Positions 18,724-27,627 of a stretch of DNA of 64,000 nucleotides are shown in pieces. The position numbers were made by a program, and so were the translations under genes. Numbering within the stretch: position 1 is the stretch's first letter; each line of letters opens with the position of its first letter. Below the pieces are notes generated by a model that searched no databases, was not told the DNA's origin, and worked only from the letters and a program-made list of their open reading frames with translations. Origin of the DNA: Singulisphaera acidiphila DSM 18658 (GTDB lineage Bacteria; Planctomycetota; Planctomycetia; Isosphaerales; Isosphaeraceae); contig NC_019892.1 in NCBI RefSeq assembly GCF_000242455.2, positions 5,466,744 through 5,530,743 on the forward strand, given 5' to 3'.

Positions 18724-20040
18724 CTATCGCGCGGCCTTGGCTTCTGAGAGGGTTTTGACGGGCTTGACGGGGTCGCCGTCTTTCAGTTCGTCGAGGGTGC
18801 GGAAGGGGCCGACGATGACGGGTTCGCCCGGTTTCAGGCCGGAGAGGATTTCGACCTTGCGCTCGTCGCTCAGGCCGGTTTCGACGGGGCGGGCGCGGGC
18901 GATGCCCCCTTCGGTGACGAAGACGATCTTGATGTAGCGGAGCTCGGCCTCCTGGGCCTTTTCGCCGGGGGAGCGGGCGTTGCGTTCGGCCCAGGCGCGG
19001 ACGCTCGGGGTGTTGGGTAAATCTTTGCGGCGGCGGTGGACGACGGCCTGGGCCGGGACTCCCAGCGCGGAGGAGGCGCGACGGACCTCGATCTCGACCG
19101 TCGCGGTCATCGCCGGCCGAAGCGCGGACGTAGAGTCGGAGTGCGCGCTGTCAGCGGCTTCGTCGAGGCGGATCAAGGTCTCGAAGCTGACGACTTCGTC
19201 CTTGGTCTTCCCCTTGGGAGCCACCATCTCGATCGTGCCGGCGACGGGGTGGAGCTGGTCGGCCTGGAGGTAGACCAAGGCCGGCTGGTTGCGGCGGACC
19301 AGGGGGACGTCGGTCTCGTCGACATCGGCCCGGACGCGCATTCGGTCCATGTTGCTGATGGTCATGAGGACCGAGCCGGGCAGGTTCGTCGTCCCTGCGA
19401 TCACGACCTCGCCGACGTCGACGTTGACCCCGGCCACCATACCGTCGATCGGGGCCTTGATCGTGGTTCGGTCGAGGTCTTGCTGGCTGGTCCGGCGCAT
19501 TGCTTCGCTCTCGATCAACTCGTGACGGCTCATCGCCAGCGCGGCCTGGGACTTGGCGACGGCCGTGCGGGCGTCGGCCAACTCGTTGGGGGCCGTGAAG
19601 CCTCGGTCGGCGAGGGTGCCTGATTGCTTGGCGTCGCGATTGGCCTTGGCCACGTCCGACCCTGCCTGCTCGATCGCCGAGCGGAGCCGCTCGATCCGCG
19701 CCTTGGCCGAGTCGAGCCGGGCCTTGGCGTCGGTGTCGTCGAGCTGAACGAGCACGTCGTCGGCTTTGACCGAGTCGCCGTCCTTGACCTTCACCGCGAT
19801 GACGCGGCCGACGAGTTGGGAGGCGATCTCGGCTTCTTCCACCGCCTCGACCTTGCCCGGCGCCGCGACGGTCTGGATGATCGCGCCGCGGGTCGGTGGC
19901 TCGACGATGACTTCCCGGGCCGGCGGCGCGACCAGCCGCCAGTCGATCTCGAACGCGCCGGGATCGCGCCGAAGGTTGGCGGCGGCCAGCCCCGCGACCA
20001 GGATTCCCAGAGCGATTGTCACTGTGACGATTCGAAACAT
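18724..20040 (-). CDS. Efflux periplasmic adaptor subunit (HlyD/MacA family)
   Basis: A 438-residue membrane-fusion protein. An N-terminal anchor (VTVTIALGILVAGLAAANL) is followed by the first half of the biotinyl-lipoyl-like domain (VEAVEEAEIASQLVGRVIAV, then GDSVKADDVLVQLDDTD), an alpha-helical hairpin at ~110-190, and the second lipoyl half (TTIKAPIDGMVAGVNVDVGE). Beta-barrel and membrane-proximal domains follow, ending with GLKPGEPVIVGPFRTLDELK. Such proteins link an inner-membrane transporter to an outer channel. No ABC permease or RND pump lies beside it; the upstream gene encodes a different multi-pass membrane protein 32 bases away. Its partner is therefore unclear. Confidence 0.88.
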   Translation of the reverse strand: MFRIVTVTIALGILVAGLAAANLRRDPGAFEIDWRLVAPPAREVIVEPPTRGAIIQTVAAPGKVEAVEEAEIASQLVGRVIAVKVKDGDSVKADDVLVQLDDTDAKARLDSAKARIERLRSAIEQAGSDVAKANRDAKQSGTLADRGFTAPNELADARTAVAKSQAALAMSRHELIESEAMRRTSQQDLDRTTIKAPIDGMVAGVNVDVGEVVIAGTTNLPGSVLMTISNMDRMRVRADVDETDVPLVRRNQPALVYLQADQLHPVAGTIEMVAPKGKTKDEVVSFETLIRLDEAADSAHSDSTSALRPAMTATVEIEVRRASSALGVPAQAVVHRRRKDLPNTPSVRAWAERNARSPGEKAQEAELRYIKIVFVTEGGIARARPVETGLSDERKVEILSGLKPGEPVIVGPFRTLDELKDGDPVKPVKTLSEAKAAR

Positions 20041-20072
20041 CTTTGTTCTCTTGTGCTAACGTCGAGCGCACC

Positions 20073-20789
20073 TCAGCCCGGTACGATCACCAGTCTCGCC
20101 CCGGACCCGAGCACCAGCCCGAAGGTGATCCGGGCTGCCGCCTCCACGAGCCAGAGCAGGGCACAGATCAGCACGGCGGTGGCCAGGTTGACTTGTCCTC
20201 GCCGCCAGCCGCCGCGCGCGAGCACTCCCCATCCCAGGACTGCGAACAGGTCGAGCTGCCGGAGGGCCAGCCAAGCGGCGGCGGGGTAGACCCCTGCGGG
20301 TAAGAGCAGGGTCGGCGAGGTCTCGATGTCGCTCCGTCGGAGCGCGATCATGAGGGCCACCTGGACCGCCAGGCCGAGCACCCAAAACCCTTGCGCTGTG
20401 GCGCATTCGCTCAGGGCCAGCTCATAACGAACCGGACGTCCCACCAGGGCTGCCACCGAGGCGAAGAGGGTCGCCGCTGCCAGAGCGCGCGCGGCCAGGG
20501 TCAGGGGCTCGACCAGGAAATCTCCCAGCCAGGCCAGCGTGGTCCAGAACGAGAGGGTGTCGTGCTGCGTCTGGATCGCCCGGCGGATCAGGTCGTCGCT
20601 CACCTCGCCGACGCCTCGCGACTCGACACGTGCAGCGCCCTGCTCGACCCCCTCGGTCAAGGGGCCCGTCCGGAACCCGGTGAGCCAGGTCAGTCCGTTC
20701 AGCCCGAGGACCAGGGCACCCCAGAGCGCCAGGGTCAGCCCGAACCGCGAACGATCCGAGGCGGCTCCGGCCCGGCTCGACGATCCCAT
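20073..20789 (-). CDS. Multi-pass membrane protein, possibly YIP1-like, beside the HlyD adaptor
   Basis: A 238-residue membrane protein with about five hydrophobic segments (near residues 12-32, 85-115, 130-150, 165-185, 200-220). The layout, with a first helix, a ~50-residue polar loop and then a cluster of helices, recalls YIP1-domain proteins found next to adaptors in planctomycetes, but no signature confirms it. The start at 20789 has GAGGCGG upstream; 20807 is an alternative, and the open frame to 20975 looks non-coding. It is followed after 32 bases by the adaptor gene, so the two likely form an operon. Confidence 0.6.
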   Translation of the reverse strand: MGSSSRAGAASDRSRFGLTLALWGALVLGLNGLTWLTGFRTGPLTEGVEQGAARVESRGVGEVSDDLIRRAIQTQHDTLSFWTTLAWLGDFLVEPLTLAARALAAATLFASVAALVGRPVRYELALSECATAQGFWVLGLAVQVALMIALRRSDIETSPTLLLPAGVYPAAAWLALRQLDLFAVLGWGVLARGGWRRGQVNLATAVLICALLWLVEAAARITFGLVLGSGARLVIVPG

Positions 20790-20971
20790 GCTTACCGCCT
20801 CGACCATGGCCAATACGAGGACTCCGCGAGATCGGGCATCGCTTCGGCAGCAGTCCCCGCGTCGACGATCGACCTCAAGGGGGCCGCCATCGATACCCGT
20901 CGATGCCGTCGCTGGTTTCGGTCTTTCTCGGGAGTCTTTCGCGTTTCCTGACCGGTTTCGAGGTCCTGGTC

Positions 20972-21892
20972 TCAAACCGTTGGGGAGGAGGAGGTTACCG
21001 CAAGCAGCGCGTCGATGGTCTGTTCCAGGAGCGGGACGCCGCCGAACTGCATGCCCAACGCTTGCAGCTTGGTGGTGACGATCTGGTTTTTGGGGGCGGA
21101 GGGGGTGCCCAGGATTTCGCCTCCGGCTCCCGAGCGCTGGCGGGCGATCGTGGCCACTTCATACTCGGAAACGTAGCGGTCGCAGCAGTTGAACGCCTGG
21201 CCGGTGATGGCCTTGGCGTCGGCGGCCAGGAGGAGGGCGACCGCCTGGGCAACGTCGGTGACGTGGACTTCCTTGCCGCCGCGCCGGCAATCCACTGTCT
21301 CACCTCGCGCCACGGCGGCGATCAGGTTGAACCACTTACTCTTGCGAGCGGGGTGGGCCAGGCCGTAGATCCCGGTCGGGCGGAGAGCGCAGATCGGATA
21401 ACCTTGCCCCTGGCCATAGCTGCGGACGAAGGCTTCGAGGGCCGCCTTGTGGGCCCCGTAGTGGCTGGCCGGCCAGAGCGGATGGGTCTCGTCGAGCGGT
21501 CGGTCGCCGAGGATGGTGTCGTAGACCGCGCAAGTCGAGATGAAGACGAACCGCTTGACCCCGGCCGCGCGGGCGGCCTCGATCAGGCGGATCGTCCCCA
21601 TGAGGTTCGTCTCCAGGAACGGGATGAGGTCTCCCTCGCCCCCCATGAAGCCGCCGGAGGGATGATAGAGCGCGGAGTGGACCACGGCATCACAGCCTGC
21701 GACCAGGTCCTGCGCGGCCTGGTCGTTGCCCAACTCGCCCGGCACCCAGGTGAGAGAAACCTGGAACGGCTCCAACCCCTCGTGGGAACTCGAGGGGCGG
21801 TGCCAGCAGCGGAGGTGATGCCCGGCGTTGGCCAGGTTCGCAACGAGAGAGCGGCCGAGGAACCCTGTCGCGCCGGTCACACCAATCCGCAT
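20972..21892 (-). CDS. NAD-dependent epimerase/dehydratase (extended SDR)
   Basis: A 306-residue extended short-chain dehydrogenase. The Rossmann motif GVTGATGFLGRSL is at the N-terminus, the active-site Ser/Thr lies in VFISTCAVYD and the catalytic pair is in YGAHK. RPTGIYG follows, as in sugar-nucleotide or sterol-type epimerases. AAGVKRFVFISTCAVYDT is a standard strand-turn of the family. The substrate cannot be assigned. The gene has AAGGA upstream of the start and lies 19 bases after the amidase gene on the same strand. Confidence 0.87.
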   Translation of the reverse strand: MRIGVTGATGFLGRSLVANLANAGHHLRCWHRPSSSHEGLEPFQVSLTWVPGELGNDQAAQDLVAGCDAVVHSALYHPSGGFMGGEGDLIPFLETNLMGTIRLIEAARAAGVKRFVFISTCAVYDTILGDRPLDETHPLWPASHYGAHKAALEAFVRSYGQGQGYPICALRPTGIYGLAHPARKSKWFNLIAAVARGETVDCRRGGKEVHVTDVAQAVALLLAADAKAITGQAFNCCDRYVSEYEVATIARQRSGAGGEILGTPSAPKNQIVTTKLQALGMQFGGVPLLEQTIDALLAVTSSSPTV

Positions 21893-21911
21893 GGTCGATC
21901 CTTTTTTTGGT

Positions 21912-22973
21912 TTACTTCGCCATCAGCGCCCGGGCGCCGTCGATGACCTTGTCCCACTGGAAGGCGGGGCCGGGGTCGGTCTTGTTGGTCTGGATGTGAT
22001 AGTGGCCCAGGACCCCTTGGAAGCGGTCGTACTCGGCGTTGGGCAGCGTCTTGGTCAGGAGGGCGCCGGCCTGGTCGCGGGGGTACTCGCACTTGATCTT
22101 GGGGAAGACGGTGCAGAGGGTGGCGGTCAGCTTGGTCAACGAGTCGTACTGCTCGGGGGTCAGGTCGTACTGCTGGAGCTTCTGGCCGTGGATCGTCCCG
22201 ACGACCGGCTCGGTTCGGCTCGGCCGAGGCACCCAGGTTGGGTTCTCACCCCGCTTGTGTTGCGCCTTCAGCTCGTTGTCGGGCAGAATGATCTGGACCT
22301 GGCCGTCCGAGTCGCGGCGGTACCACTCGTCGAACGTTTTGGCGCCGCCGATCGGGTAGGCCCCCATGTTGGCGATCTCGATCCCAATGGAGCGGCCGTT
22401 GGCCTTGGTGGCGTGCCAGGCGCCTTCCTTCAGGTCGAGGGTCTGGTAGATCGTGCCGTCGAGGTCGAGCATGAACTGGACGCTCAGGCCTCTCTTGTCG
22501 TGGAGGACCTGGAAGCAACTCTGGCTCGTGCCGGCGACGTCGTAGTGGATCACGAACTGATCGACGACGTTCTGAAGCGAGGTCAGGTCCCAGCCGCCGC
22601 CGCGCACCTGTTCGGTCTGCTCCGGCGTGAGGGGCACCTGGCGCACACCGAACCCGATGGTGACCTCGTTCCGTTCTTTCACCTTGGCCTTCTCCCGGAC
22701 ATTCACGACCGGGCCGAACCGGCGATCGACCCGGTAGGCGTCGTATCCGCCCGGATCGGTCCAGAGGACGACCGGTGCGGTGGTGTGGAAGAGTTGGCCG
22801 CAGACGACGATCTCGTCTCCCCGGCGCGGTAGTTTCTCGCCCACCTTCGGCTCGTCGGCGGAGGCCGAAGCCCCGAACCCAAGCAGCAAGAGCAGGCCGG
22901 TTCCCAGGAGAGTTCGGCGGTCGACCGCCGAATTACGAATGCTCAACAGAACATTGGTCATAGTGTTCGTCAT
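21912..22973 (-). CDS. Secreted N-acetylmuramoyl-L-alanine amidase (Amidase_2 family)
   Basis: A 353-residue protein with a Tat-like or Sec signal (DRRTLLGTGLLLLLGFGASA, with an RR pair). The catalytic domain (~130-345) has FVIHYDVAGTSQSCF with the first zinc His, GAWHATKANGRSIGIEIANM, and GHYHIQTNKTDPGPAF, which carries the second His and the Lys/Asp typical of T7-lysozyme-like amidases. It would cleave the amide bond between muramic acid and L-Ala in peptidoglycan. A ~100-residue N-terminal region before the domain is unassigned. The start could also be at the in-frame ATG 12 bases downstream. Confidence 0.87.
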   Translation of the reverse strand: MTNTMTNVLLSIRNSAVDRRTLLGTGLLLLLGFGASASADEPKVGEKLPRRGDEIVVCGQLFHTTAPVVLWTDPGGYDAYRVDRRFGPVVNVREKAKVKERNEVTIGFGVRQVPLTPEQTEQVRGGGWDLTSLQNVVDQFVIHYDVAGTSQSCFQVLHDKRGLSVQFMLDLDGTIYQTLDLKEGAWHATKANGRSIGIEIANMGAYPIGGAKTFDEWYRRDSDGQVQIILPDNELKAQHKRGENPTWVPRPSRTEPVVGTIHGQKLQQYDLTPEQYDSLTKLTATLCTVFPKIKCEYPRDQAGALLTKTLPNAEYDRFQGVLGHYHIQTNKTDPGPAFQWDKVIDGARALMAK

Positions 22974-23133
22974 TTGGATGGGTTATGAGGAAACGGAAGG
23001 TTTGATCCGGCCGAAAGGCCGTTCATGACTTCACCACGACGGGGAGAGTGTTCGTGGAACAGGAGATGCGTTGGCCGTTATCTCCTCAAACAATCATGGC
23101 GAACCCGCCGCAAAAAGGCCAGCCCTTATGCGA

Positions 23134-24075
23134 TCAAGTTGCGACAAGCGGACGGACCCATCCTCCAGGCTCGTCGAGCCTGGCCCGGAAGTCGAGCAGG
23201 CAGTCGGCCAAGGGACGCATCAAGCCGGGGAGCCAGGCGTCGAGCCGAGGGGTGAGCAGGCCGCTCTTGAGCGGGCGAGGGGCCCCCTGGCCGAGTTCGG
23301 CGGTCGTTCTGGCCTCGATCCGTGCGGCGTTCAGCCCGAAGGAGTGGGCCAGGGCCTGGGCGAACGCGACCCGGTCCATCAGGTCGGGGCCAGCCACGTG
23401 GACGAGGCCCGACCGACCCTGCTCGATCAGCCTGACCATCGCCTGCGCAACGTCGGGGCCGTAGCTCGGGGTCGAGACCTGGTCTGAAGGGCAGGGGAGG
23501 GAACGCCCTTCGCTGAGCGCTTTGGCAAGCTGGTACGCGAAATTCTTCCCTTGCCGCTCGGGGCCGTAGACCCAGGTGGTGCGCGCGACCAGAAGCAGGT
23601 CGCCCAGCGCGTCGGCCAGGGCTTGTTCGGCTTCGAGCTTGGCCTGGCCGTAGACGGAAAGGGGCCGAGGCGCGGCGGATTCGGCGTAAGGACCGTCCTG
23701 GCCGTCGAAGACGTAATCGGTGGAAAAGTAGACGAAGCGCGCGCCCACCTCGGCGGCTGCTCGGGCCAGGTTCAGGGGCTGTTCGACGTTGGCGGCCCGC
23801 GCTTTTCCGGGGTCACGTTCGCAGCCGTCGACCCAGGTGAATCCGGCCGGATAGAAGACCACCGATGGATTCTGACTTCGCACCCAGTCGGCCGCCGCTG
23901 CTGAGTCGGCGGCGTCGAGCGGGGTCAGGCCGGGGAACGCCGTCGTGGCGAACGTTCCGGCCGCGTCGTGCCCGCGCTCGGCGAGCACGCGGAGCAGCCA
24001 GCCGCCAAGCTGCCCCGACCCGCCGATCACGGCCGCGCGCATCCGGACGGCGGCGGCCGTCGATCGGTGGCTCAT
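23134..24075 (-). CDS. RmlD-like dTDP-4-dehydrorhamnose reductase family protein
   Basis: A 313-residue extended SDR resembling RmlD. AAVIGGSGQLGGWLLRVLAE is the NAD(P) site; PAGFTWVDGCERDPGKARAA matches the RmlD stretch around AYTAVDxAE; FVYFSTDYVFDGQDGPYAES is a hallmark of the family, and YGQAKLEAE holds the catalytic Tyr/Lys. RTTWVYGPERQGKNF also fits. RmlD makes dTDP-L-rhamnose; the MAT2B-like branch is possible. The ATG is separated from the upstream ppa stop by one base, so the two genes are co-transcribed. Rhamnose genes rmlA-C are not in the window, so the exact role is uncertain. Confidence 0.8.
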   Translation of the reverse strand: MSHRSTAAAVRMRAAVIGGSGQLGGWLLRVLAERGHDAAGTFATTAFPGLTPLDAADSAAAADWVRSQNPSVVFYPAGFTWVDGCERDPGKARAANVEQPLNLARAAAEVGARFVYFSTDYVFDGQDGPYAESAAPRPLSVYGQAKLEAEQALADALGDLLLVARTTWVYGPERQGKNFAYQLAKALSEGRSLPCPSDQVSTPSYGPDVAQAMVRLIEQGRSGLVHVAGPDLMDRVAFAQALAHSFGLNAARIEARTTAELGQGAPRPLKSGLLTPRLDAWLPGLMRPLADCLLDFRARLDEPGGWVRPLVAT

Positions 24076-24076
24076 C

Positions 24077-24619
24077 TCAGTTGAACCCCTTGCGGCGGAC
24101 CGTGCTGTACCGCTGCAGCGACTCTTCGATGATCGGCAGGGCGAGATCGGCTGACTGGATCTCGTCGACCGCGACGTCCTTGCCCTCGAGCTGCTTGTAG
24201 TCCTGGAAGAAGCGGCGGAGCATCGTGAGGCGGTGAGGAGGGAGATCCAAGGCGTCGTGGAAGCTGTTGAATTCCGGGTCGCCCACCGCGACGGCGAGGA
24301 TTTTGTGGTCGCGCTTGCCGCAGTCGATCATCGTCATCAGACCGATCGCCCGGGCGGTGACCAGAGTCATCGGCGCCACGGCTTCCTGGCAGAGCACCAG
24401 GACGTCGAGCGGGTCTTCGTCTTCGGCGTAGGTCTGGGGGATGAACCCGTAGTTGGCCGGGTAATAGACGGCCGAATAGAGCACCCGGTCGAGCCGAAGC
24501 AGGCCCGTGCGCTTATCCAACTCGTACTTGACGCTCGACCCCATCGGGATCTCGACGAGCGCATTGAACTCCTGGGGCAGGTGCTCGCCCGGAGTGACGT
24601 CGTGCCAGGGATGAAGCAT
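24077..24619 (-). CDS. ppa: Inorganic pyrophosphatase
   Basis: A 180-residue family I soluble pyrophosphatase that hydrolyses PPi to phosphate with Mg2+. The family signature DEDPLDVLVLCQEAV contains the metal-binding acidic residues. ALVEIPMGSSVKYELDKRTG and VYYPANYGFIPQTYAEDEDP supply the active-site Lys, Glu and Tyr, and DCGKRDHKILAVAVGDPEF is also conserved. The size fits bacterial hexameric enzymes. AGGG lies before the start. It is first in a two-gene unit with the RmlD-like reductase, whose nucleotide-sugar pathway would release PPi. Confidence 0.95.
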   Translation of the reverse strand: MLHPWHDVTPGEHLPQEFNALVEIPMGSSVKYELDKRTGLLRLDRVLYSAVYYPANYGFIPQTYAEDEDPLDVLVLCQEAVAPMTLVTARAIGLMTMIDCGKRDHKILAVAVGDPEFNSFHDALDLPPHRLTMLRRFFQDYKQLEGKDVAVDEIQSADLALPIIEESLQRYSTVRRKGFN

Positions 24620-24994
24620 GAGACCCTAATCGTTTCGAGGTAATGCCTGCTCGAACCAAAAATCCAAGGCCCCCTATCATACCAGACCGCCGCCTTGACG
24701 GCCAACGATCGATCTCGTCGCCCCCCTCCAATCGCATACAACCCCGATCTTCGAGCCGCCTTGGTCCGGGGAGCCTTACCACCGTCTAAGGAGGCGACCG
24801 TCGTCTGAAGGACTCTTCCTGAATTCATGATTCTTTACAGGGTGAGCCGGCGAAAATGCCAATCTCTTATCACCATGAGCCTGCCGCAATGAGCCAACAA
24901 CCGGGTGCCCACTTTGGGACCTGGGGCGAACCTGGAAAGGATGCCAGGACCCCCTAGGGATTTTTCTTGCCTGTAAATCCGAAGGAAGATCGAA
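24620..24994. other. Divergent intergenic region
   Basis: About 375 bases between ppa (leftward) and the secreted repeat protein (rightward); both promoters must be here. The sequence just before 24995 contains AAGGAAG as ribosome site. No hairpin, RNA gene or open frame of interest seen. Confidence 0.4.
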
Positions 24995-26653
24995 ATGGAC
25001 TCGATGCTCCGTCGCCTGATCGCCACCTGGATCAAGAGCCAGGAACTCGCCCCCCGCCGTGATCTCGCCGCAGCCGTGCGCTGCGAGTCGCTCGAGGGTC
25101 GCCAGCTCCTCTCCACAACCACCCTGCTTCGCGGTCACATGGGGATGCCTTCTGCCCCAACCACCCAGTATGGTCAGCTTTCCACCACAAGGGGGACGAT
25201 GGTGGGGCAGAATGTTCGTGGATTTGGCGGCGGAGCTGCCTCGTCCTCGGCTTTCACGCAAACCGGGCAGCCCGGGAATTTCAGGGGCCATAGCTACGCG
25301 TTGGCTGGCGGCGTGGGACGTGGAGGACTCTCCGCCAGGAACAGCCAGGCAGTTCGTCCGTCCTGGCAGAACCTTCCGAATACCACTGCGACCGCCACTC
25401 CGAACACCACCGCCATCACGACGCCCGCCACTCTCACTGCGACCCCGGATGCGTCCGATACGACTTCGGCCGTTAGTACCGTCGTGGCCACCGATAGCAC
25501 GGGCGTTCCCCCCGAGGCCTTGGCGACGGACGCCACAACACTCCCGGCGAACTCGGCCGACGGCACCATGGCGCCGGTCCAGCTTGCCCGCACGCTCCCG
25601 GCGATGGGAGGAGGCTCCTTCAATGCGATGCCCAGCGGGCCGATGGGGGGCTGGTTCGGTGGTCAGGCCGGAAACCGGGAGCCGGTGAGCTTCAGGGGGG
25701 CCCTCGGCCAGCCGACCAACGTGACCGGCGCCCAAGGGGGGAACACGAGCACGATCACCAAGACGGGGCCCAGCGAGGCGGTGAAGCAGGGTTTCGAGAA
25801 GCTTCAGACCGATCTCCAGGCGATTCAGGACAAGTCGGAAGTGACGCCGAAGCTTCTGGCCGCCGTCCGCAATGACTTCGACGCCATCCAGAAGGCGGCC
25901 ACGACCGACCCCGACCAGGATGCGCTCAAGGCTCTGAACGCGACCGTGGAGTCGCTCGACGGCCAGATCCCGACCGACGCTCAGCAGGCCCAGCTCGTCG
26001 CGGACTTCACGGCGGTTCTCAAGAGCCAGGGAGTCACCGACCAGACCCTGATCGACACGGCCGTTGCTGATATCCAGGCCGTAGTCGCCGCCTCGCATGT
26101 CACGTCCGACGACCTGGCGACCATCGCGGCCGACCGGGAGGCGATCACGAAGGAGATGAACGCCGATGCCGGAGAAACGACCTCTGCGATCGCTTCGACC
26201 GATGACGTGGTCGGGAGCCTCTTCGCCGGCCTGACCGGCGGATTCGATTCGGGAGCCCCGATGGCCGGTCTGTTCGCCGGTGATATGCCGGGCGGCCCGG
26301 TGAACGCTTTCCCGGTCGCCTTCTCATCGGCCGGCGGCGTCATGATGGATGGCGGCGGCCCGATCACCGCTTCGCTTGGCGAGGGCGGGATGGGTGGCCT
26401 AATCAAGGTCTCGCACGGCGGTGCCATGATGGATGGCGGCGGCCAGTTCACCGCTTCGCCTGGCGAGGGCGGGATGGGTGGCCTAGTCAACGTCTCGCAT
26501 GGCGGTGTCATGATGGGGGGCGGTAGCCAGTTCGGTCCGTTCAGCGTGACCTCCACTCGCGCAGCCGGTGCGAGCGGCCAGGCCTTCCAGTTCAATGGTT
26601 CGCCCAACGGTGGAGGGCCAGGGGGCCAGTTCGGCGGTCGATGGGGCCGTTGA
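24995..26653 (+). CDS. Large Gly/Thr-rich protein with LEPR-XLL-like N-terminal motif and 28-residue repeats
   Basis: A 552-residue protein. Residues 30-40 read CESLEGRQLLS, close to the LEPR-XLL motif found at the N-terminus of many giant secreted planctomycete proteins. A low-complexity region rich in Thr/Ala/Gly (residues ~45-240) and a helical, charged region (~265-400) with two similar halves (QTDLQAIQDKSEVTPKLLAA; ADIQAVVAASHVTSDDLATI) follow. Residues ~445-510 carry MMDGGGxxTASxGEGGMGGL repeats. The end is GGPGGQFGGRWGR. AAGGAAG precedes the start. It is probably exported, as in LEPR-XLL proteins, though no ordinary signal peptide is visible. Function unknown. Confidence 0.75.
   Translation: MDSMLRRLIATWIKSQELAPRRDLAAAVRCESLEGRQLLSTTTLLRGHMGMPSAPTTQYGQLSTTRGTMVGQNVRGFGGGAASSSAFTQTGQPGNFRGHSYALAGGVGRGGLSARNSQAVRPSWQNLPNTTATATPNTTAITTPATLTATPDASDTTSAVSTVVATDSTGVPPEALATDATTLPANSADGTMAPVQLARTLPAMGGGSFNAMPSGPMGGWFGGQAGNREPVSFRGALGQPTNVTGAQGGNTSTITKTGPSEAVKQGFEKLQTDLQAIQDKSEVTPKLLAAVRNDFDAIQKAATTDPDQDALKALNATVESLDGQIPTDAQQAQLVADFTAVLKSQGVTDQTLIDTAVADIQAVVAASHVTSDDLATIAADREAITKEMNADAGETTSAIASTDDVVGSLFAGLTGGFDSGAPMAGLFAGDMPGGPVNAFPVAFSSAGGVMMDGGGPITASLGEGGMGGLIKVSHGGAMMDGGGQFTASPGEGGMGGLVNVSHGGVMMGGGSQFGPFSVTSTRAAGASGQAFQFNGSPNGGGPGGQFGGRWGR
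26342..26530 (+). repeat. 84-bp in-frame tandem repeat
   Basis: Two full 84-bp units (26342-26425 and 26426-26509) and part of a third begin with ATGATGGATGGCGGCGG. Each encodes 28 residues, so the reading frame is kept. The copies differ at only a few bases, which points to recent duplication. Confidence 0.85.
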
Positions 26654-26937
26654 TCCCAAGGGACGAGAGGTTTGATCCAGGCCCGCGATCCATCTCCGGG
26701 CCTGGAGACTCCTCCGGCTGAGCCTTGCAGACCCCCGTAAGGGCGTCGAGTGTGGGGCGAGGGGCGTCAGTCTCTCGCCCCACGACTCGACGCTCCTTGT
26801 TCTCATTGATGAAGAAGGTGGCCGCTATAATGCCCGCCGCGACGGCGATCAGATGGAGTTTGATCTGCATGGATTTATTTCTGCCTCAAGCTGAAAAAGC
26901 GATGTCATGCATTGGAATGCAAATTTCCTCACAGCAG
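26654..26937. other. Intergenic, no firm gene
   Basis: A stretch after the repeat protein. A minus-strand frame starting at 26870 (MQIKLHLIAVAAGIIAATFF, then NENKERRVVGRE) would give a short protein with one membrane helix, but it runs into the 3' end of the neighbouring gene on the opposite strand and its ribosome site is weak. It is left unannotated as a gene. Confidence 0.3.
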
Positions 26938-27186
26938 TCAATTGCTGACGCCCTCGGTCGAGTGGACCGCCGATGGTGCGACCATTTCGTTGACGTCATC
27001 CAATTGATGCGTCGCGCCTGCGTGATCGTCTCCAAGTATCATGGCCAGCCAGCGCGACGAGACGATCCGGTCCACGAGCGAATCGACCAGTCGTAACGTC
27101 ATCAACGTCACGATCCCGGTCAACGCATTTAGGGCGCTCGCCTCGAATGTCGTTCGGATGATCGTATCGAATACCTTCGCGTGCAT
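26938..27186 (-). CDS. Small unknown protein
   Basis: An 82-residue possible protein starting at 27186. AGGAGG lies seven bases upstream, which is the main support. The sequence MHAKVFDTIIRTTFEASALN then LTGIVTLMTLRLVDSLVDRI is moderately hydrophobic and may form one amphipathic or membrane helix, followed by an acidic tail. No family recognised. Base composition is less GC-rich than that of neighbouring genes, so it could be chance or a recent arrival. Confidence 0.4.
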   Translation of the reverse strand: MHAKVFDTIIRTTFEASALNALTGIVTLMTLRLVDSLVDRIVSSRWLAMILGDDHAGATHQLDDVNEMVAPSAVHSTEGVSN

Positions 27187-27408
27187 CGCATGGCCTCCTG
27201 GTCTCTCCTTCATTTCTGCCCGGCCTTCCCGTGCATCCGAAGATTACGGGTCGTGCCTGAGATGACCGTTAGCCGGAGATAAAATCCCACTCATTTTCGA
27301 GCGATTGTGGGGCGGATTCCCCCATGGGGGATTTCGGCAATATCGTGCGGAAATCTGGTGCGGCTCCGTGGCGCGTCCTTCGGCGAAAAGGATTATCACG
27401 TACTGGAA

Positions 27409-27600
27409 CTGAGTGTCTGTCTCGGAAGGTCAGGCTTCACCGGGAAAGGAAGGGCGCTGGGGTGCCACGGGTTCCGTACTCGGACCCCGTGCGCCCAGCC
27501 CAAGGAATTCCCGCACGGGGTCCGAGTACGGAACCCGTGGCACCCGAAAGATTATTGAAAAATACCGATAGGATTCGCCTTCTGGGACAGACTCTGATCG
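27409..27600 (+). repeat. ~190-bp dispersed repeat with terminal inverted repeats and a 33-bp perfect hairpin (copy 1)
   Basis: The left end CTGAGTGTCTGTCTCGGAAG matches the reverse complement of the right end (TTCTGGGACAGACTCTGATC) with few changes. Inside, a perfect 33-bp inverted repeat (arms 27461-27493 and 27512-27544) has an 18-base loop. A second copy in opposite orientation is at 60421-60602. The element is non-coding and looks like a MITE or a large REP-type unit. Confidence 0.8.
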
Positions 27601-27627
27601 CGTAAAAGTGCCCCCCCGCAGCCTCCT

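Noticed and set aside
26342..26530. Possible CRISPR-like repeats
   Set aside because: The units are directly joined, 84 bases long, in frame and coding; there are no spacers.
26592..26870. 92-codon minus-strand frame beginning with a hydrophobic helix
   Set aside because: It runs antisense into the end of the repeat-protein gene, its second half looks random and the ribosome site is weak; a short membrane peptide cannot be excluded.
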